Shown: positions 42,829 to 51,944 of the stretch, one piece after another
Position numbering within the stretch: position 1 is the stretch's first letter
How the letters are laid out: each line of letters opens with the position of its first letter
Assembly (NCBI GenBank): GCA_902766045.1
Contig: CACXCA010000047.1
Location: forward strand, 1-59,474
Direction of reading: 5' to 3'
DNA length: 59,474 nt
From: an uncultured Bacteroidales bacterium
GTDB taxonomy: Bacteria > Bacteroidota > Bacteroidia > Bacteroidales > Paludibacteraceae
Made by a program: the position numbers and the translations under genes
Notes under the pieces: model-generated
Database searches by the model: none
Seen by the model: the letters and a program-made list of their open reading frames with translations, nothing else
Told to the model about the DNA's origin: nothing

Positions 42829-44010
42829 TTATATCTCCACTTTAAGTGCGTTATACATCTTGTTAACTTTCTCTTTCGCCTCTTCTATCGAAGCTCCTCT
42901 TGCTAAGAGGACAGCCATACGGCGATGATCATGCACCTCTGGTTTACCAAAGATTCGTATCTGAGTATCTGGCATAGCTAACACCTCTTCCAGATTAGCA
43001 AATGAGACATTCGCACTATCGCCTCTCACGACCACAGCCTTTGAAGCAGATGGACCATGATTTGCAATATTAGGTATTGGCAATCCCAATATGGCTCTGA
43101 CATGCAGAGCAAACTCAGAAAGATCCTGAGAAATCATTGTCACCATACCCGTATCATGCGGACGAGGAGAGACTTCACTAAATATAACCTCATCTCCCTT
43201 CACAAACATCTCCACTCCAAAAATACCAAGTCCGCCTAATGCTCCCGTAATCTTCTTAGCAATCTCTTGAGCTTTCGCTAAAGCGATATCTTTCATTGGT
43301 TGTGGCTGCCAAGACTCTTGATAATCGCCATCCTTTTGCCAATGTCCAATAGGCTCCAAAAAACTAGTACCACCTTTATGACGAATTGTCAACAACGTGA
43401 TTTCATAATCAAAATCGACAAAGCCCTCAACAATCACTTTTCCTGCGCCAGCTCGTCCACCTTCCTGAGCCATCTTCCACGAGTTATCTATATCCGAAGA
43501 GGATTTTACGACACTTTGTCCATGACCAGAAGAACTCATGATAGGCTTCACCACACACGGAATACCGATTTCCTCAATCGCCTGTTTATACTCCTCGTAT
43601 GTTGCAGCAAAACGATAAGGAGATGTCTTAATTCCTAATTGTTCAGCAGCCAATCTTCTTATGCCTTCTCGATTCATGGTAAGGAATGTGGCATTTGCTG
43701 TAGGAATCACATTATATCCCTCTTTTTCCAACTCCACCAAAGTTGGTGTAGCAATAGCCTCAACTTCTGGTATAATATAATCTGGTTTCTCTTTATTGAT
43801 GATACTCTTCAATTTTTCTCCATCCAACATAGAAAGCACATAAGAACGATGTGCCACCTGCATAGCTGGTGCATTCTCATACTTATCCAAAGCAATTACT
43901 TCAATACCAAGGCGCTGCAATTCTATTGCAATTTCTTTTCCTAACTCACCAGAGCCACACAAAAGAGCTTTCTTTCCGCCTTCCTTAAAAACTGTACCAA
44001 ACTTTGTCAT
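42829..44010 (-). CDS. purT: Formate-dependent phosphoribosylglycinamide formyltransferase
   Basis: PurT forms N-formyl-GAR in purine synthesis from formate and ATP, bypassing the folate-dependent PurN. It is an ATP-grasp enzyme: the N-terminal domain starts [18 protein letters not shown], the ATP-grasp lysine loop is [17 protein letters not shown], and the metal-binding residues lie in [25 protein letters not shown]. The 393-residue length is standard. It heads the run purT-lysC-lysA-GT2-mazG; the promoter candidate TATATTTG (minus strand) is at 44068-44075. No other purine gene is near, so linkage to lysine genes is unexplained. Confidence 0.94.
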   Translation of the reverse strand: MTKFGTVFKEGGKKALLCGSGELGKEIAIELQRLGIEVIALDKYENAPAMQVAHRSYVLSMLDGEKLKSIINKEKPDYIIPEVEAIATPTLVELEKEGYNVIPTANATFLTMNREGIRRLAAEQLGIKTSPYRFAATYEEYKQAIEEIGIPCVVKPIMSSSGHGQSVVKSSSDIDNSWKMAQEGGRAGAGKVIVEGFVDFDYEITLLTIRHKGGTSFLEPIGHWQKDGDYQESWQPQPMKDIALAKAQEIAKKITGALGGLGIFGVEMFVKGDEVIFSEVSPRPHDTGMVTMISQDLSEFALHVRAILGLPIPNIANHGPSASKAVVVRGDSANVSFANLEEVLAMPDTQIRIFGKPEVHDHRRMAVLLARGASIEEAKEKVNKMYNALKVEI

Positions 44011-44067
44011 ATCTATTGTTGATTTTTAGCCATTTATACACATTTATGCTTTATAAAAAGTAGAACC

Positions 44068-44075
44068 CAAATATA
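44068..44075 (-). promoter_or_regulatory. Probable -7 element of the purT-lysC-lysA-GT2-mazG operon
   Basis: TATATTTG on the minus strand matches TAnnTTTG and lies 57 bases before the purT start. No clear -33 element was found. Confidence 0.45.
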
Positions 44076-44123
44076 CTAAATTGTTTGATTTCTTCCGATG
44101 AAAAAACAAAATAGTTACTGACA

Positions 44124-45896
44124 TTATTCATCCGAAAATGTCACCAACAATTCCCTGTACGAGTTGAATATCTTGGACTTTGAAACATACCCGACATACC
44201 TCTCATTCTCATCAATCACCGGAAGGTTCCATGCCTTTGTCTGCTCAAACTTGAACATCACCTTTTCCATTGAATCATTCAAAGATACAAACGCTGGAGG
44301 TGACACCATCAACTGCGACACCTTGAATCGTCTATACAACTCTGGACGGAACATGATGTTACGGATTTCATCCAAACTTATAAAGCCTATCATTCTCTTT
44401 TTTGAATCCAGCACTGGGAATATATTACGATTTGACTTAGCTATCATTTTTATAACATCCTCCAAATACATATTAGGACGTAAGGTTTGCAAGTCTGTTT
44501 CTATCACATTCTCTGTTTTAAGCAATGTCAGAATATTCTTATCCGTATTATGAGTAAGCAACTCTCCTTTTTTCGCCAATCGCATAGCATACAAACTATG
44601 AGGTTCAAAGGCTAATATCGTAATATAAGCTATCGTAGAGGTTATCATAAGCGCCAAGAACATACCATACCCTCCCGTCAATTCAGCAATCAGAAAGGCT
44701 CCTGTCAACGGAGCATGCATGACTCCCGCCATAACACCTGCCATACCCGCCAACGCAAAGTTCTTCTCCGTCAAATCGAAAATCTGAAAATAATTCAGCA
44801 CCATTGCCATAAAATAGCCTGTCAGACAGCCCATATACAAACTTGGAGCAAAGATACCTCCCGTTCCTCCACTTCCATTTGTTGCAGCCGATGCAAATAT
44901 CTTGAAAAACATTATCAATATCAAGAATAATGACATCATGGCAAAGTTGTTCCTGAAATTATAGAACACACTATTTTGTGTGATTGCCTGAACATTTCCA
45001 TCTAACAGATACGTAATAGTATCATAACCTTCACCATACAAAGGAGGAATAAAGAAGATCAACACACTAAGCATGATACCTCCGACAATCAACTTGTTGG
45101 TTGGACTTTTGATTCCACCAAAAAATTGCTCCAATTTATTCATTCCCCTTGTAAAATAAAGAGAGACAAAACCACACAAAACACCTAACAGAACAAAATA
45201 AGGCATAGACTTCATCTCCAACGGGTCATTCTGAGTGAAGATAAACAATGAATCTGAACCAGAAAGGAAATACGTCACCATACAAGCAGTTGATGCCGAA
45301 ATCAACAAGGGGACAATCGAAGCCATGGTCAGATCCAACATCAACACCTCCAATGTGAAAACAACACCCGCAATCGGAGCCTTAAAGATTCCTGCTACAG
45401 CACCTGCTGCACCACACCCCACAAGCAACATGAGGTTTTTCTGTTCCATCCTAAATAACCGTCCCAAATTGGATCCTATAGCAGAACCTGTCAAGACGAT
45501 TGGGGCCTCGGCTCCAACCGACCCACCAAAACCGATAGTCAAGGAACTGGCTATGATAGAGGACCACATATTATGACTCTTGATACGTGCTTTTTTCTGC
45601 GATATCGCAAACATAATCTTAGTTACTCCATGGCTGATATCATCTTTGACAAAATATTTCACATATAAACTAGCCAATGCTACACCCATAATCGGTGTGG
45701 CCAAATACAGATAGTTCAAATTTCCTTCTGCGAAATGACTATTCACCAACTCATGAAGTATTTCAATCAAAAATTTTAATGCATGAGCAGCTAACGCACA
45801 AATCAGACCGACAATAAAACTAAGGAAAATAACAAAATGCTTCTCACTTATATTGTTTTCACGCCATCGTAATATCTTAATAAAAAACTCTTCCAT
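44124..45896 (-). CDS. ClC-family chloride channel or H+/Cl- antiporter with CBS domains
   Basis: The membrane part has about ten hydrophobic segments and the ClC signatures GGSVGAEAPIV (with the gating glutamate retained, as in antiporters; the usual GREGP is GAEAP here) and GSGGTGGIFAPSLYMG. The C-terminal 150 residues carry two CBS domains (NIFPVLDSKKRMIGFISLDEI and NLPVIDENERYVGYVSKS), which usually bind adenine nucleotides and regulate flux. I start at the ATG at 45896 (MEEFFIKILRW), four codons inside the longest frame. It is a lone gene, divergent from recJ. Channel versus antiporter cannot be settled by sequence alone. Confidence 0.9.
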   Translation of the reverse strand: MEEFFIKILRWRENNISEKHFVIFLSFIVGLICALAAHALKFLIEILHELVNSHFAEGNLNYLYLATPIMGVALASLYVKYFVKDDISHGVTKIMFAISQKKARIKSHNMWSSIIASSLTIGFGGSVGAEAPIVLTGSAIGSNLGRLFRMEQKNLMLLVGCGAAGAVAGIFKAPIAGVVFTLEVLMLDLTMASIVPLLISASTACMVTYFLSGSDSLFIFTQNDPLEMKSMPYFVLLGVLCGFVSLYFTRGMNKLEQFFGGIKSPTNKLIVGGIMLSVLIFFIPPLYGEGYDTITYLLDGNVQAITQNSVFYNFRNNFAMMSLFLILIMFFKIFASAATNGSGGTGGIFAPSLYMGCLTGYFMAMVLNYFQIFDLTEKNFALAGMAGVMAGVMHAPLTGAFLIAELTGGYGMFLALMITSTIAYITILAFEPHSLYAMRLAKKGELLTHNTDKNILTLLKTENVIETDLQTLRPNMYLEDVIKMIAKSNRNIFPVLDSKKRMIGFISLDEIRNIMFRPELYRRFKVSQLMVSPPAFVSLNDSMEKVMFKFEQTKAWNLPVIDENERYVGYVSKSKIFNSYRELLVTFSDE

Positions 45897-46024
45897 CTTA
45901 CACGTCAATATTTCATCTAATATGAAAATGCGAATTTATAATAAAAATCATTATAGATAATCATCGACAGAGTTTTTTTTAAATTTATTATGTGTCTTCA
46001 CTTTTTTTTGCTATTTTTACAAAT

Positions 46025-46048
46025 TGCAAACATTCGATCTTGTTTGCA
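46025..46048. promoter_or_regulatory. 8-bp inverted repeat in the ClC/recJ divergent region
   Basis: TGCAAACA and TGTTTGCA pair perfectly across 8 bases, in the 190-base region between two divergent starts. It could be an operator or a small hairpin in the recJ leader; there is no T-run. Confidence 0.35.
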
Positions 46049-46086
46049 TTTTATCAAATAGATAATAATAAAAAAAATATATATAA

Positions 46087-47811
46087 ATGGTTAACAGATG
46101 GAATTACGTTCCACTGACAACCGAACAAGAAGAGCAAAAAAGGAAACTATCCGAAGACTTAGGAGTAAGTCCTATTTTATGCCAATTGTTGGTTCAACGT
46201 GGAATAACAAATTTTGAGCAAGCTAAAAGTTTTATCCGTCCCCAATTAACCGACCTGCACGATCCATTCCTTATGAATGACATGCAAAAAGCGGTTGACC
46301 GTCTGAACCAAGCGCTTCGTGATAAGAAGCAGAAAATATTGGTCTATGGGGACTATGATGTAGATGGTATAACAGCGGTTGCGCTGGTGTACAAGTTTTT
46401 AACAAACAATTATGCGAATGTGGACTTCTACATTCCTGATCGATATACCGAAGGGTATGGTATTTCCACCAAGGGTATCGACTATGCAATTGAGAACCAC
46501 ATCAATCTAATTATATCTTTAGATTGTGGAATCAAAGCCATAGAAAAAGTAGCATACGCTAAAAAGAATGGCATAGATTTCATCATATGTGACCACCACA
46601 CGCCAGAAGACACATTACCCGATGCTGTAGCTGTATTGGATCCTAAAAGATTCGATTCAACCTACCCTGATTCAAATCTGTCAGGATGTGGTGTTGGATT
46701 TAAATTCATGCAGGCCTTTGCTCAAAGCAACGGCATTGATTTCAAAGATTTGATGCCGCTTCTTGACCTCTTAGCCGTCAGCATCGCTTCTGATATTGTT
46801 CCCATCAACGGTGAGAATAGAATTCTTGCCTACTACGGTCTTAAACAGCTGAATTCCAATCCTAGTCTTGGAATGAAAAGCATCATCGACGTATGTGGAT
46901 TAACAGGAAAGGAGATTACAATCAGCGACATCGTATTCAAAATTGGTCCTCGACTAAATGCATCCGGTCGTTTACAATCTGCATCGGAAGCAGTCGAACT
47001 GCTCATTTCTAAAGACTTAGCGAAAGCGAAAGAGAAAAGTAATTGCATAGACCAATGCAACAAAGAGAGAAAAGACCTAGACAAAAGCACGACTGACGAA
47101 GCTAACCGCGAATTGGAATCTGTTGAAGGGGTTGAAAACAATGCCTCAATCGTAATATACAATCCCAACTGGCACAAAGGTGTCATCGGTATTGTCGCAT
47201 CTCGACTGACTGAGAAATACTACAAACCCACTATCGTCCTAACACGCTCCAATGGATTTGCAACGGGTTCTGGACGTTCCGTTCAAGGATTTGACGTATA
47301 TAAGGCAATTGAATCCTGCCGTGATCTATTGGAAAACTTTGGCGGCCACACCTATGCGGTAGGTCTCACCATGAAAGAAGAAAATGTGGAAGAATTCAAA
47401 CGGAGATTCGAAAAGTATGTTGCCGAAAACATCACAGACGATCAAAGTCTTCCGCAAATAGATATTGATGCATACATAGATTTCAAGGAGATAACACCTA
47501 AATTTTTCCGTCTATTGAAGGAATTCAATCCATTCGGACCTGAAAATCCTAAACCCGTATTTGTTACACGTCGCACATTCGACTATGGAACAAGTCGCAT
47601 CGTCGGGAAAGAACAGGAACATCTTAAATTGGAATTGATTGATTCCAAATCTGAATGTATCATGAATGGTATAGCTTTCGGACAATCCGAATTTAATGAT
47701 TACATCAAGGCACTAAACCCTGTTGATATATGTTATACCATAGAAGAGAACACATTCAATGGAAACTCTTCCATTCAACTCATGATTAAGGACATCAAAA
47801 AAAGTGAATAA
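46087..47811 (+). CDS. recJ: Single-stranded-DNA-specific exonuclease RecJ
   Basis: RecJ degrades single-stranded DNA 5' to 3' and acts in recombination and mismatch repair. The DHH phosphoesterase motifs are clear: YGDYDVDGI (Asp89, Asp91, Asp93), SLDCG and CDHH (Asp169, His170, His171). The DHHA1 region contains HKGVIGIVASRL, and GSGRS and NFGGHTYAVGLT follow. The 574-residue length is normal. A strong terminator separates it from recQ, 80 bases downstream; RecJ and RecQ are known to cooperate in processing stalled forks, so the neighbourhood is biologically sensible. Confidence 0.95.
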   Translation: MVNRWNYVPLTTEQEEQKRKLSEDLGVSPILCQLLVQRGITNFEQAKSFIRPQLTDLHDPFLMNDMQKAVDRLNQALRDKKQKILVYGDYDVDGITAVALVYKFLTNNYANVDFYIPDRYTEGYGISTKGIDYAIENHINLIISLDCGIKAIEKVAYAKKNGIDFIICDHHTPEDTLPDAVAVLDPKRFDSTYPDSNLSGCGVGFKFMQAFAQSNGIDFKDLMPLLDLLAVSIASDIVPINGENRILAYYGLKQLNSNPSLGMKSIIDVCGLTGKEITISDIVFKIGPRLNASGRLQSASEAVELLISKDLAKAKEKSNCIDQCNKERKDLDKSTTDEANRELESVEGVENNASIVIYNPNWHKGVIGIVASRLTEKYYKPTIVLTRSNGFATGSGRSVQGFDVYKAIESCRDLLENFGGHTYAVGLTMKEENVEEFKRRFEKYVAENITDDQSLPQIDIDAYIDFKEITPKFFRLLKEFNPFGPENPKPVFVTRRTFDYGTSRIVGKEQEHLKLELIDSKSECIMNGIAFGQSEFNDYIKALNPVDICYTIEENTFNGNSSIQLMIKDIKKSE

Positions 47812-47825
47812 TTGTCACAAGACCG

Positions 47826-47864
47826 AATGGTGCGGACTCACATAAGAAGTTCGCACCATTTTTT
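47826..47864 (+). terminator. Rho-independent terminator after recJ
   Basis: AATGGTGCG/CGCACCATT forms a 9-bp stem, with the last pairs running into a six-T tract, between recJ and recQ. Confidence 0.8.
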
Positions 47865-47891
47865 ACGTATCATCAAACATCAGGAGACTCC

Positions 47892-49823
47892 ATGACCGAT
47901 AGTGAAAAATACCTTGCTGTACTACAAAAATACTGGGGACATTCTGCTTTCCGACCTTTACAAGAGCAAATCATCGATGCAGCCTACCACGGAAAAGATG
48001 TATTGGGATTGATGCCAACAGGTGGTGGGAAAAGTATCACTTTTCAGGTCCCCGCACTATGCAAAGAAGGCACCTGTCTGGTCATAACACCTCTCATCGC
48101 TTTGATGAAAGATCAAGTAGACAATCTAAGATTGAAAGGAATAAAAGCTTTGGCTGTATATTCTGGTATGACACACAGCGAGATACTTCAAGCTTACGAC
48201 AATTGTATTCTTGGCGACTATAAGTTCCTATATGTCTCGCCCGAGCGACTGGCAACGGATTTATTTCTCGACAAAGTCAGCCGAATGAATATCAACATGC
48301 TTGTCATAGATGAATCGCACTGCATATCACAATGGGGCTATGATTTTCGTCCTTCCTACCTAAAGATCGCAGACGTTAAGTCTTTCTTGCCTGCCGGTAC
48401 GCCTACATTAGCGCTCACAGCGACCGCCACACCAGAAGTCGTAGAAGACATACAGAATCAGCTCCAATTTCGGGAACACCTAGTATATAAAAAGAGTTTT
48501 GCCCGTAAAAACATCGCCTATGTCGTTCGAAAGACCGACGATAAAATCGGTCAGATGCTACACATTCTGAATTCCGTACCTGGCACCTCTATTATCTATG
48601 TAAGAAATAGGAAAAAGACCAAAGAGGTAGCTGATTTACTCCGCAACGAGGGATTCACAGCCGATCATTTTCATGCAGGATTAGCACATGAGACCAAAGA
48701 CCAAAAACAAGAAGCATGGAAAAACGGATCCTGCAGGGTCATTGTTGCCACCAATGCGTTTGGTATGGGAATCGACAAGCCCGACGTACGAACCGTCATT
48801 CATCTAGATTTGCCAGATACATTAGAAGCTTATTTTCAAGAAGCAGGAAGAGCAGGAAGAGATGAGAAAAAAGCATACGCAGTTCTTCTCTACAATCAGT
48901 CAGATATCTCAAAACTCAAAAAAAGAATTGCCGACAACTTCCCTGAAAGAAGTTTCATCACTCAAGTATATAGAGAATTAGCCTGTTACTACGAAATTGG
49001 CATTGATGAGGGAGATGGATTTATGCATGCATTCAATCTCATAGATTTCTGTTCCGTATTTCATTTACCATCCCTGCAGACATTCAACGCACTAAAAATA
49101 TTACAACAAGCAGGATACGTTGAATTAACAGATGAGCTTGATCAGAAATCTCGAGTAATGTTCACGGTGACGAAAAAAGAATTATACGATCAGGACCTCA
49201 GTTTCGACCCGAAACTAGATGAAATCATCAATCTTCTTCTCCGTTCCTACACAGGATTGTTCGCCGAATATGCCATGATAGACGAAGATATGCTATCGCA
49301 TAGACTGTCTCTCTCAAAAGATGAGCTATATCACAAACTAGTCAGTCTAACCAAGAAAGGTATCATTCAATATATTCCTGGAAAAAATTCACCTTACATC
49401 ATCTTCACCCATAGAAGAGTAGATGACCAACACCTGAAAATCAGCAAAGATGTATATGAAAAACGATTGGAACGATTTCAGGATAAGATTCAAAAAGTGA
49501 TAGGCTACGTACAAGACGAAGATCACTGTCGAAGCAGAATGTTACTTCAATATTTCGGTGAGACAAACTCATGCGACTGTGGCATCTGCGATTATTGTTT
49601 AAAACGGAATGAAACCGGTATCACCAACAAAGAATTCAATCAAATAAAAGAATATATTTTTTCAAGATTAAAGACAGCCCCCACCCACTTCAAACAATTG
49701 GTAGAAGAATCGAGTCACCTAGAAAAGCATGTAGTAGAAGCCATTCGATACCTACAAGACGAGGGATGGATTGAGATGGAAAGCAACGGATTATTCAAAT
49801 TAAAGAAGGAACCAACCGCCTAA
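47892..49823 (+). CDS. recQ: ATP-dependent DNA helicase RecQ
   Basis: RecQ unwinds DNA 3' to 5' ahead of RecJ and in fork repair. Walker A TGGGKS is at about residues 43-48, the DESH box is at 140-143 (VIDESHCISQWG), and motif VI QEAGRAGRDE is present. The zinc-binding RQC subdomain appears near residue 555 (CRSRMLLQYFGE...SCDCGICDYC) with a winged helix after it. At 643 residues no HRDC domain is evident at the C-terminus, which ends in a short helix-turn-helix-like segment. A CAGGAG ribosome-binding site lies just before the ATG, and a terminator separates it from recJ. Confidence 0.94.
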   Translation: MTDSEKYLAVLQKYWGHSAFRPLQEQIIDAAYHGKDVLGLMPTGGGKSITFQVPALCKEGTCLVITPLIALMKDQVDNLRLKGIKALAVYSGMTHSEILQAYDNCILGDYKFLYVSPERLATDLFLDKVSRMNINMLVIDESHCISQWGYDFRPSYLKIADVKSFLPAGTPTLALTATATPEVVEDIQNQLQFREHLVYKKSFARKNIAYVVRKTDDKIGQMLHILNSVPGTSIIYVRNRKKTKEVADLLRNEGFTADHFHAGLAHETKDQKQEAWKNGSCRVIVATNAFGMGIDKPDVRTVIHLDLPDTLEAYFQEAGRAGRDEKKAYAVLLYNQSDISKLKKRIADNFPERSFITQVYRELACYYEIGIDEGDGFMHAFNLIDFCSVFHLPSLQTFNALKILQQAGYVELTDELDQKSRVMFTVTKKELYDQDLSFDPKLDEIINLLLRSYTGLFAEYAMIDEDMLSHRLSLSKDELYHKLVSLTKKGIIQYIPGKNSPYIIFTHRRVDDQHLKISKDVYEKRLERFQDKIQKVIGYVQDEDHCRSRMLLQYFGETNSCDCGICDYCLKRNETGITNKEFNQIKEYIFSRLKTAPTHFKQLVEESSHLEKHVVEAIRYLQDEGWIEMESNGLFKLKKEPTA

Positions 49824-49874
49824 CATTGTTAAGAATCTGTTAATAATTCTGTTTATAAGGCACGCAAATGAAAT

Positions 49875-49905
49875 TTTGTCAAAAAAAGCATTTCGATTAA
49901 CTTTG
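49875..49905 (+). promoter_or_regulatory. Promoter of the SPOR/HU-CCDC81 gene
   Basis: TTTG (49875-49878) and TAACTTTG (49898-49905), spaced by 19 bases, match the -33/-7 elements. They lie 25 bases before the start chosen at 49931. Confidence 0.7.
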
Positions 49906-49930
49906 CGTGCATTCAAAAAAAAATGAGTTC

Positions 49931-50869
49931 ATGCAGGAATTATTTCAACTAGTATATCAGCTATTAGATCAACACACTTGTGTGATTGTACCATCATTCG
50001 GAGGTTTTATCGCAAACGATAAAGCTGCGACGAGACATGAAGAGAAAGGCAGCTTCGCTCCGCCAACGAAAGAAGTAATTTTCAATCAATTACTGACACA
50101 CAACGACGGATTGTTAGCGCAAGAACTCATGAAAAAAGAGAATTGCACATTTGAACAAGCCAATCAAAAAATAGATTCTTGGACAAAAGAAATCACACAT
50201 ACATTATCTGATCAACACTCACTCAATGTATCAGACTGGGGAAGATTTACACAAACAGACGGGACACTTCGATTTATTCAGACGAAAGCATTTTTAACCA
50301 ATAAAAATTCTTTTGGATTACAGGAGTTTTATTTCCCTAAGCTAATACAATCAGTAGAAAACAGCAATGATGAGAAGAAGTTGTCAGAAAAAGCTGAATT
50401 GAACAATCATTCCAAACGTTCTCTTCTACATCCATTCATAACAGGGGCTGCCATAGCAACCCTTCTAATGATGGTATCTCAGCCATTGCAGAACGAAGCT
50501 AACACAGCATCCTTCCAACCTTCTACTTTACTAATGGATAATCTGAAATTAGAAGTAGAGACCAAGGACAAAGTGATTAACACGTTACAAAGTGAACTGA
50601 ACACATACACGAAAACGCCAGTAGGATATTACCTGATTTTAGCCGATTTCAGCACTGAGACACAAGCTCAACAGTTCATTCGTTTGAACAATCTTTCCGA
50701 CGAGTTTAGTTCCATTCAACTATTATCCATAGGCAAGCGTTTCTTTGTGTCCGTTTCCTCCTCTCTTTCCAAAGAAAAGCTAGAAGAAGAAAAACTTTCC
50801 TTACGCAATAGTGAAGAGATGAATTGGGATGAAGCGTATATCCTATCCGTAACAAAAATGGGAGAATAA
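49931..50869 (+). CDS. Membrane protein with HU-CCDC81 and SPOR-like domains
   Basis: Starting at ATG 49931 (MQELFQLVYQLLD), the N-terminal region is the bacterial HU-CCDC81 domain (CVIVPSFGGFIAN), then an amphipathic linker, a single transmembrane helix (about 165-185, ITGAAIATLLMMV) and a C-terminal SPOR-like fold (GYYLILADFSTETQAQQFI to FFVSVSS). SPOR domains bind denuded septal peptidoglycan and HU-CCDC81 resembles a DNA-binding fold, so a link between chromosome and division site has been suggested for this architecture; that is speculative. The frame upstream to 49907 adds 8 residues and overlaps the promoter. The DMP19 gene follows by 2 bases. Confidence 0.82.
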   Translation: MQELFQLVYQLLDQHTCVIVPSFGGFIANDKAATRHEEKGSFAPPTKEVIFNQLLTHNDGLLAQELMKKENCTFEQANQKIDSWTKEITHTLSDQHSLNVSDWGRFTQTDGTLRFIQTKAFLTNKNSFGLQEFYFPKLIQSVENSNDEKKLSEKAELNNHSKRSLLHPFITGAAIATLLMMVSQPLQNEANTASFQPSTLLMDNLKLEVETKDKVINTLQSELNTYTKTPVGYYLILADFSTETQAQQFIRLNNLSDEFSSIQLLSIGKRFFVSVSSSLSKEKLEEEKLSLRNSEEMNWDEAYILSVTKMGE

Positions 50870-50871
50870 TC

Positions 50872-51369
50872 ATGATAAAGATATTAGATAAAGATTTAAA
50901 AGAGGCAGCAGGGAAAGGTATCGACGAGTTTCTTGCCGTTTTCACACAAGCCTACTGGAAAGAGATAAATGGAGAGTTGAATGCTGATGCCATGTCAAAA
51001 TTAAACGGACATCAAAATGCATTATTAGCCTACTCCATCTTTCGCGAGGAAATGAATGACGGCGGATTTGTGCAACTGATTCAAAACGGGTATGGAGGTT
51101 ATTTTTTTGACAACCCTTTTGCAAAAGCCATGCGTCTATTTGGAGCAAAGCCATTATCCAAACTCGTATATGCAGCCAAAAAGATATACGACGAAAACAA
51201 AAAAGAACTGGAGCGTGAAACAACCGACGAAGAATTTCTATCTATGTATGTCGATTTCGAAGACTTTGACGAATTAGAAGAGGAATTTTTCATGATAGAA
51301 GAAGAAACCACCAATGCTATAGCTCATTATGTGGACGAAAATATCTCTCTCTTTGCTGAAATAGTATAA
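50872..51369 (+). CDS. DMP19-family protein (DUF4375)
   Basis: The 165-residue protein has the features of the DMP19/DUF4375 family: an acidic helical protein with ALLAYSIFREEMNDGGFVQLIQNGYG in the middle, a segment with a conserved NGYG. The C-terminal third is strongly acidic (DFEDFDELEEEFF). DMP19 is known as a nucleosome-mimic-type protein in Neisseria, but members in this phylum are uncharacterised. It follows the SPOR gene by two bases and is probably its operon partner. No signal peptide is present. Confidence 0.8.
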   Translation: MIKILDKDLKEAAGKGIDEFLAVFTQAYWKEINGELNADAMSKLNGHQNALLAYSIFREEMNDGGFVQLIQNGYGGYFFDNPFAKAMRLFGAKPLSKLVYAAKKIYDENKKELERETTDEEFLSMYVDFEDFDELEEEFFMIEEETTNAIAHYVDENISLFAEIV

Positions 51370-51482
51370 GTTAGATAGTGAAACTCAATGAATTAGCACA
51401 CATAATCATTCTATCGTGTATTTTTCGTAAATATTTTTCCATAATATTTTCCTGATAACATTTTTCTTTTCATTTTTTTTTG

Positions 51483-51490
51483 TAAATTTG
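51483..51490 (+). promoter_or_regulatory. Promoter -7 element of rpmE
   Basis: TAAATTTG matches TAnnTTTG, 61 bases before the L31 start. It follows T-rich sequence; the rest of 51370-51482 shows no gene. Confidence 0.6.
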
Positions 51491-51551
51491 CACCGCCATT
51501 TGCATAAGGTTACCAAAAAATTAAAAGTGTGAATTAAAAAATTTTAAAATA

Positions 51552-51803
51552 ATGAAAAAGGATATTCAACCAGAGAATTATCGTCCAGTAGTATTCAAGG
51601 ATTTGTCTAATGGCGATATGTTTATTTCACGTTCTACAGTAAACACCAAAGACACCATCGAAGTAGATGGAGAGACTTTACCACTTGTAAAGCTAGAAAT
51701 TTCTAGTTCTTCTCACCCATTCTTCACTGGAAAGTCTAAGATGGTTGACACAGCTGGTCGTGTTGATAAATTCATGAGCCGCTACGGAAACAGAAAGAAA
51801 TAA
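51552..51803 (+). CDS. rpmE2: Ribosomal protein L31, type B (zinc-independent)
   Basis: L31 bridges the ribosomal subunits in the 50S central protuberance. The 83-residue protein is type B: it has the family ends ([21 protein letters not shown] and a C-terminal [11 protein letters not shown]) and no cysteine, so it lacks the zinc ribbon of the C+ type. Such copies often allow growth under zinc limitation; whether this genome has a C+ paralogue cannot be seen here. A TAAATTTG promoter and a terminator frame it, so it is transcribed alone. Confidence 0.96.
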   Translation: MKKDIQPENYRPVVFKDLSNGDMFISRSTVNTKDTIEVDGETLPLVKLEISSSSHPFFTGKSKMVDTAGRVDKFMSRYGNRKK

Positions 51804-51830
51804 AAAATCTCTGTTCTTAAAAGAAATTGA

Positions 51831-51859
51831 GACGTCTAAATCCTTTAGGCGTCTTTTTT
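51831..51859 (+). terminator. Rho-independent terminator after rpmE2
   Basis: GACGTCTAAA and TTTAGGCGTC pair over 10 positions (one G-T) with a 3-base loop, followed by a run of T. Confidence 0.85.
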
Positions 51860-51893
51860 CTTAATTACAATTCATGATTCACTCATAATATAG

Positions 51894-51901
51894 TATCTTT
51901 G
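51894..51901 (+). promoter_or_regulatory. Promoter -7 element of the nadK-fmt block
   Basis: TATCTTTG matches TAnnTTTG, 43 bases before the nadK start. Confidence 0.6.
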
Positions 51902-51944
51902 CAAGACAGTTATTAAGACTAACGCACGTTTTAACTATTACAAC

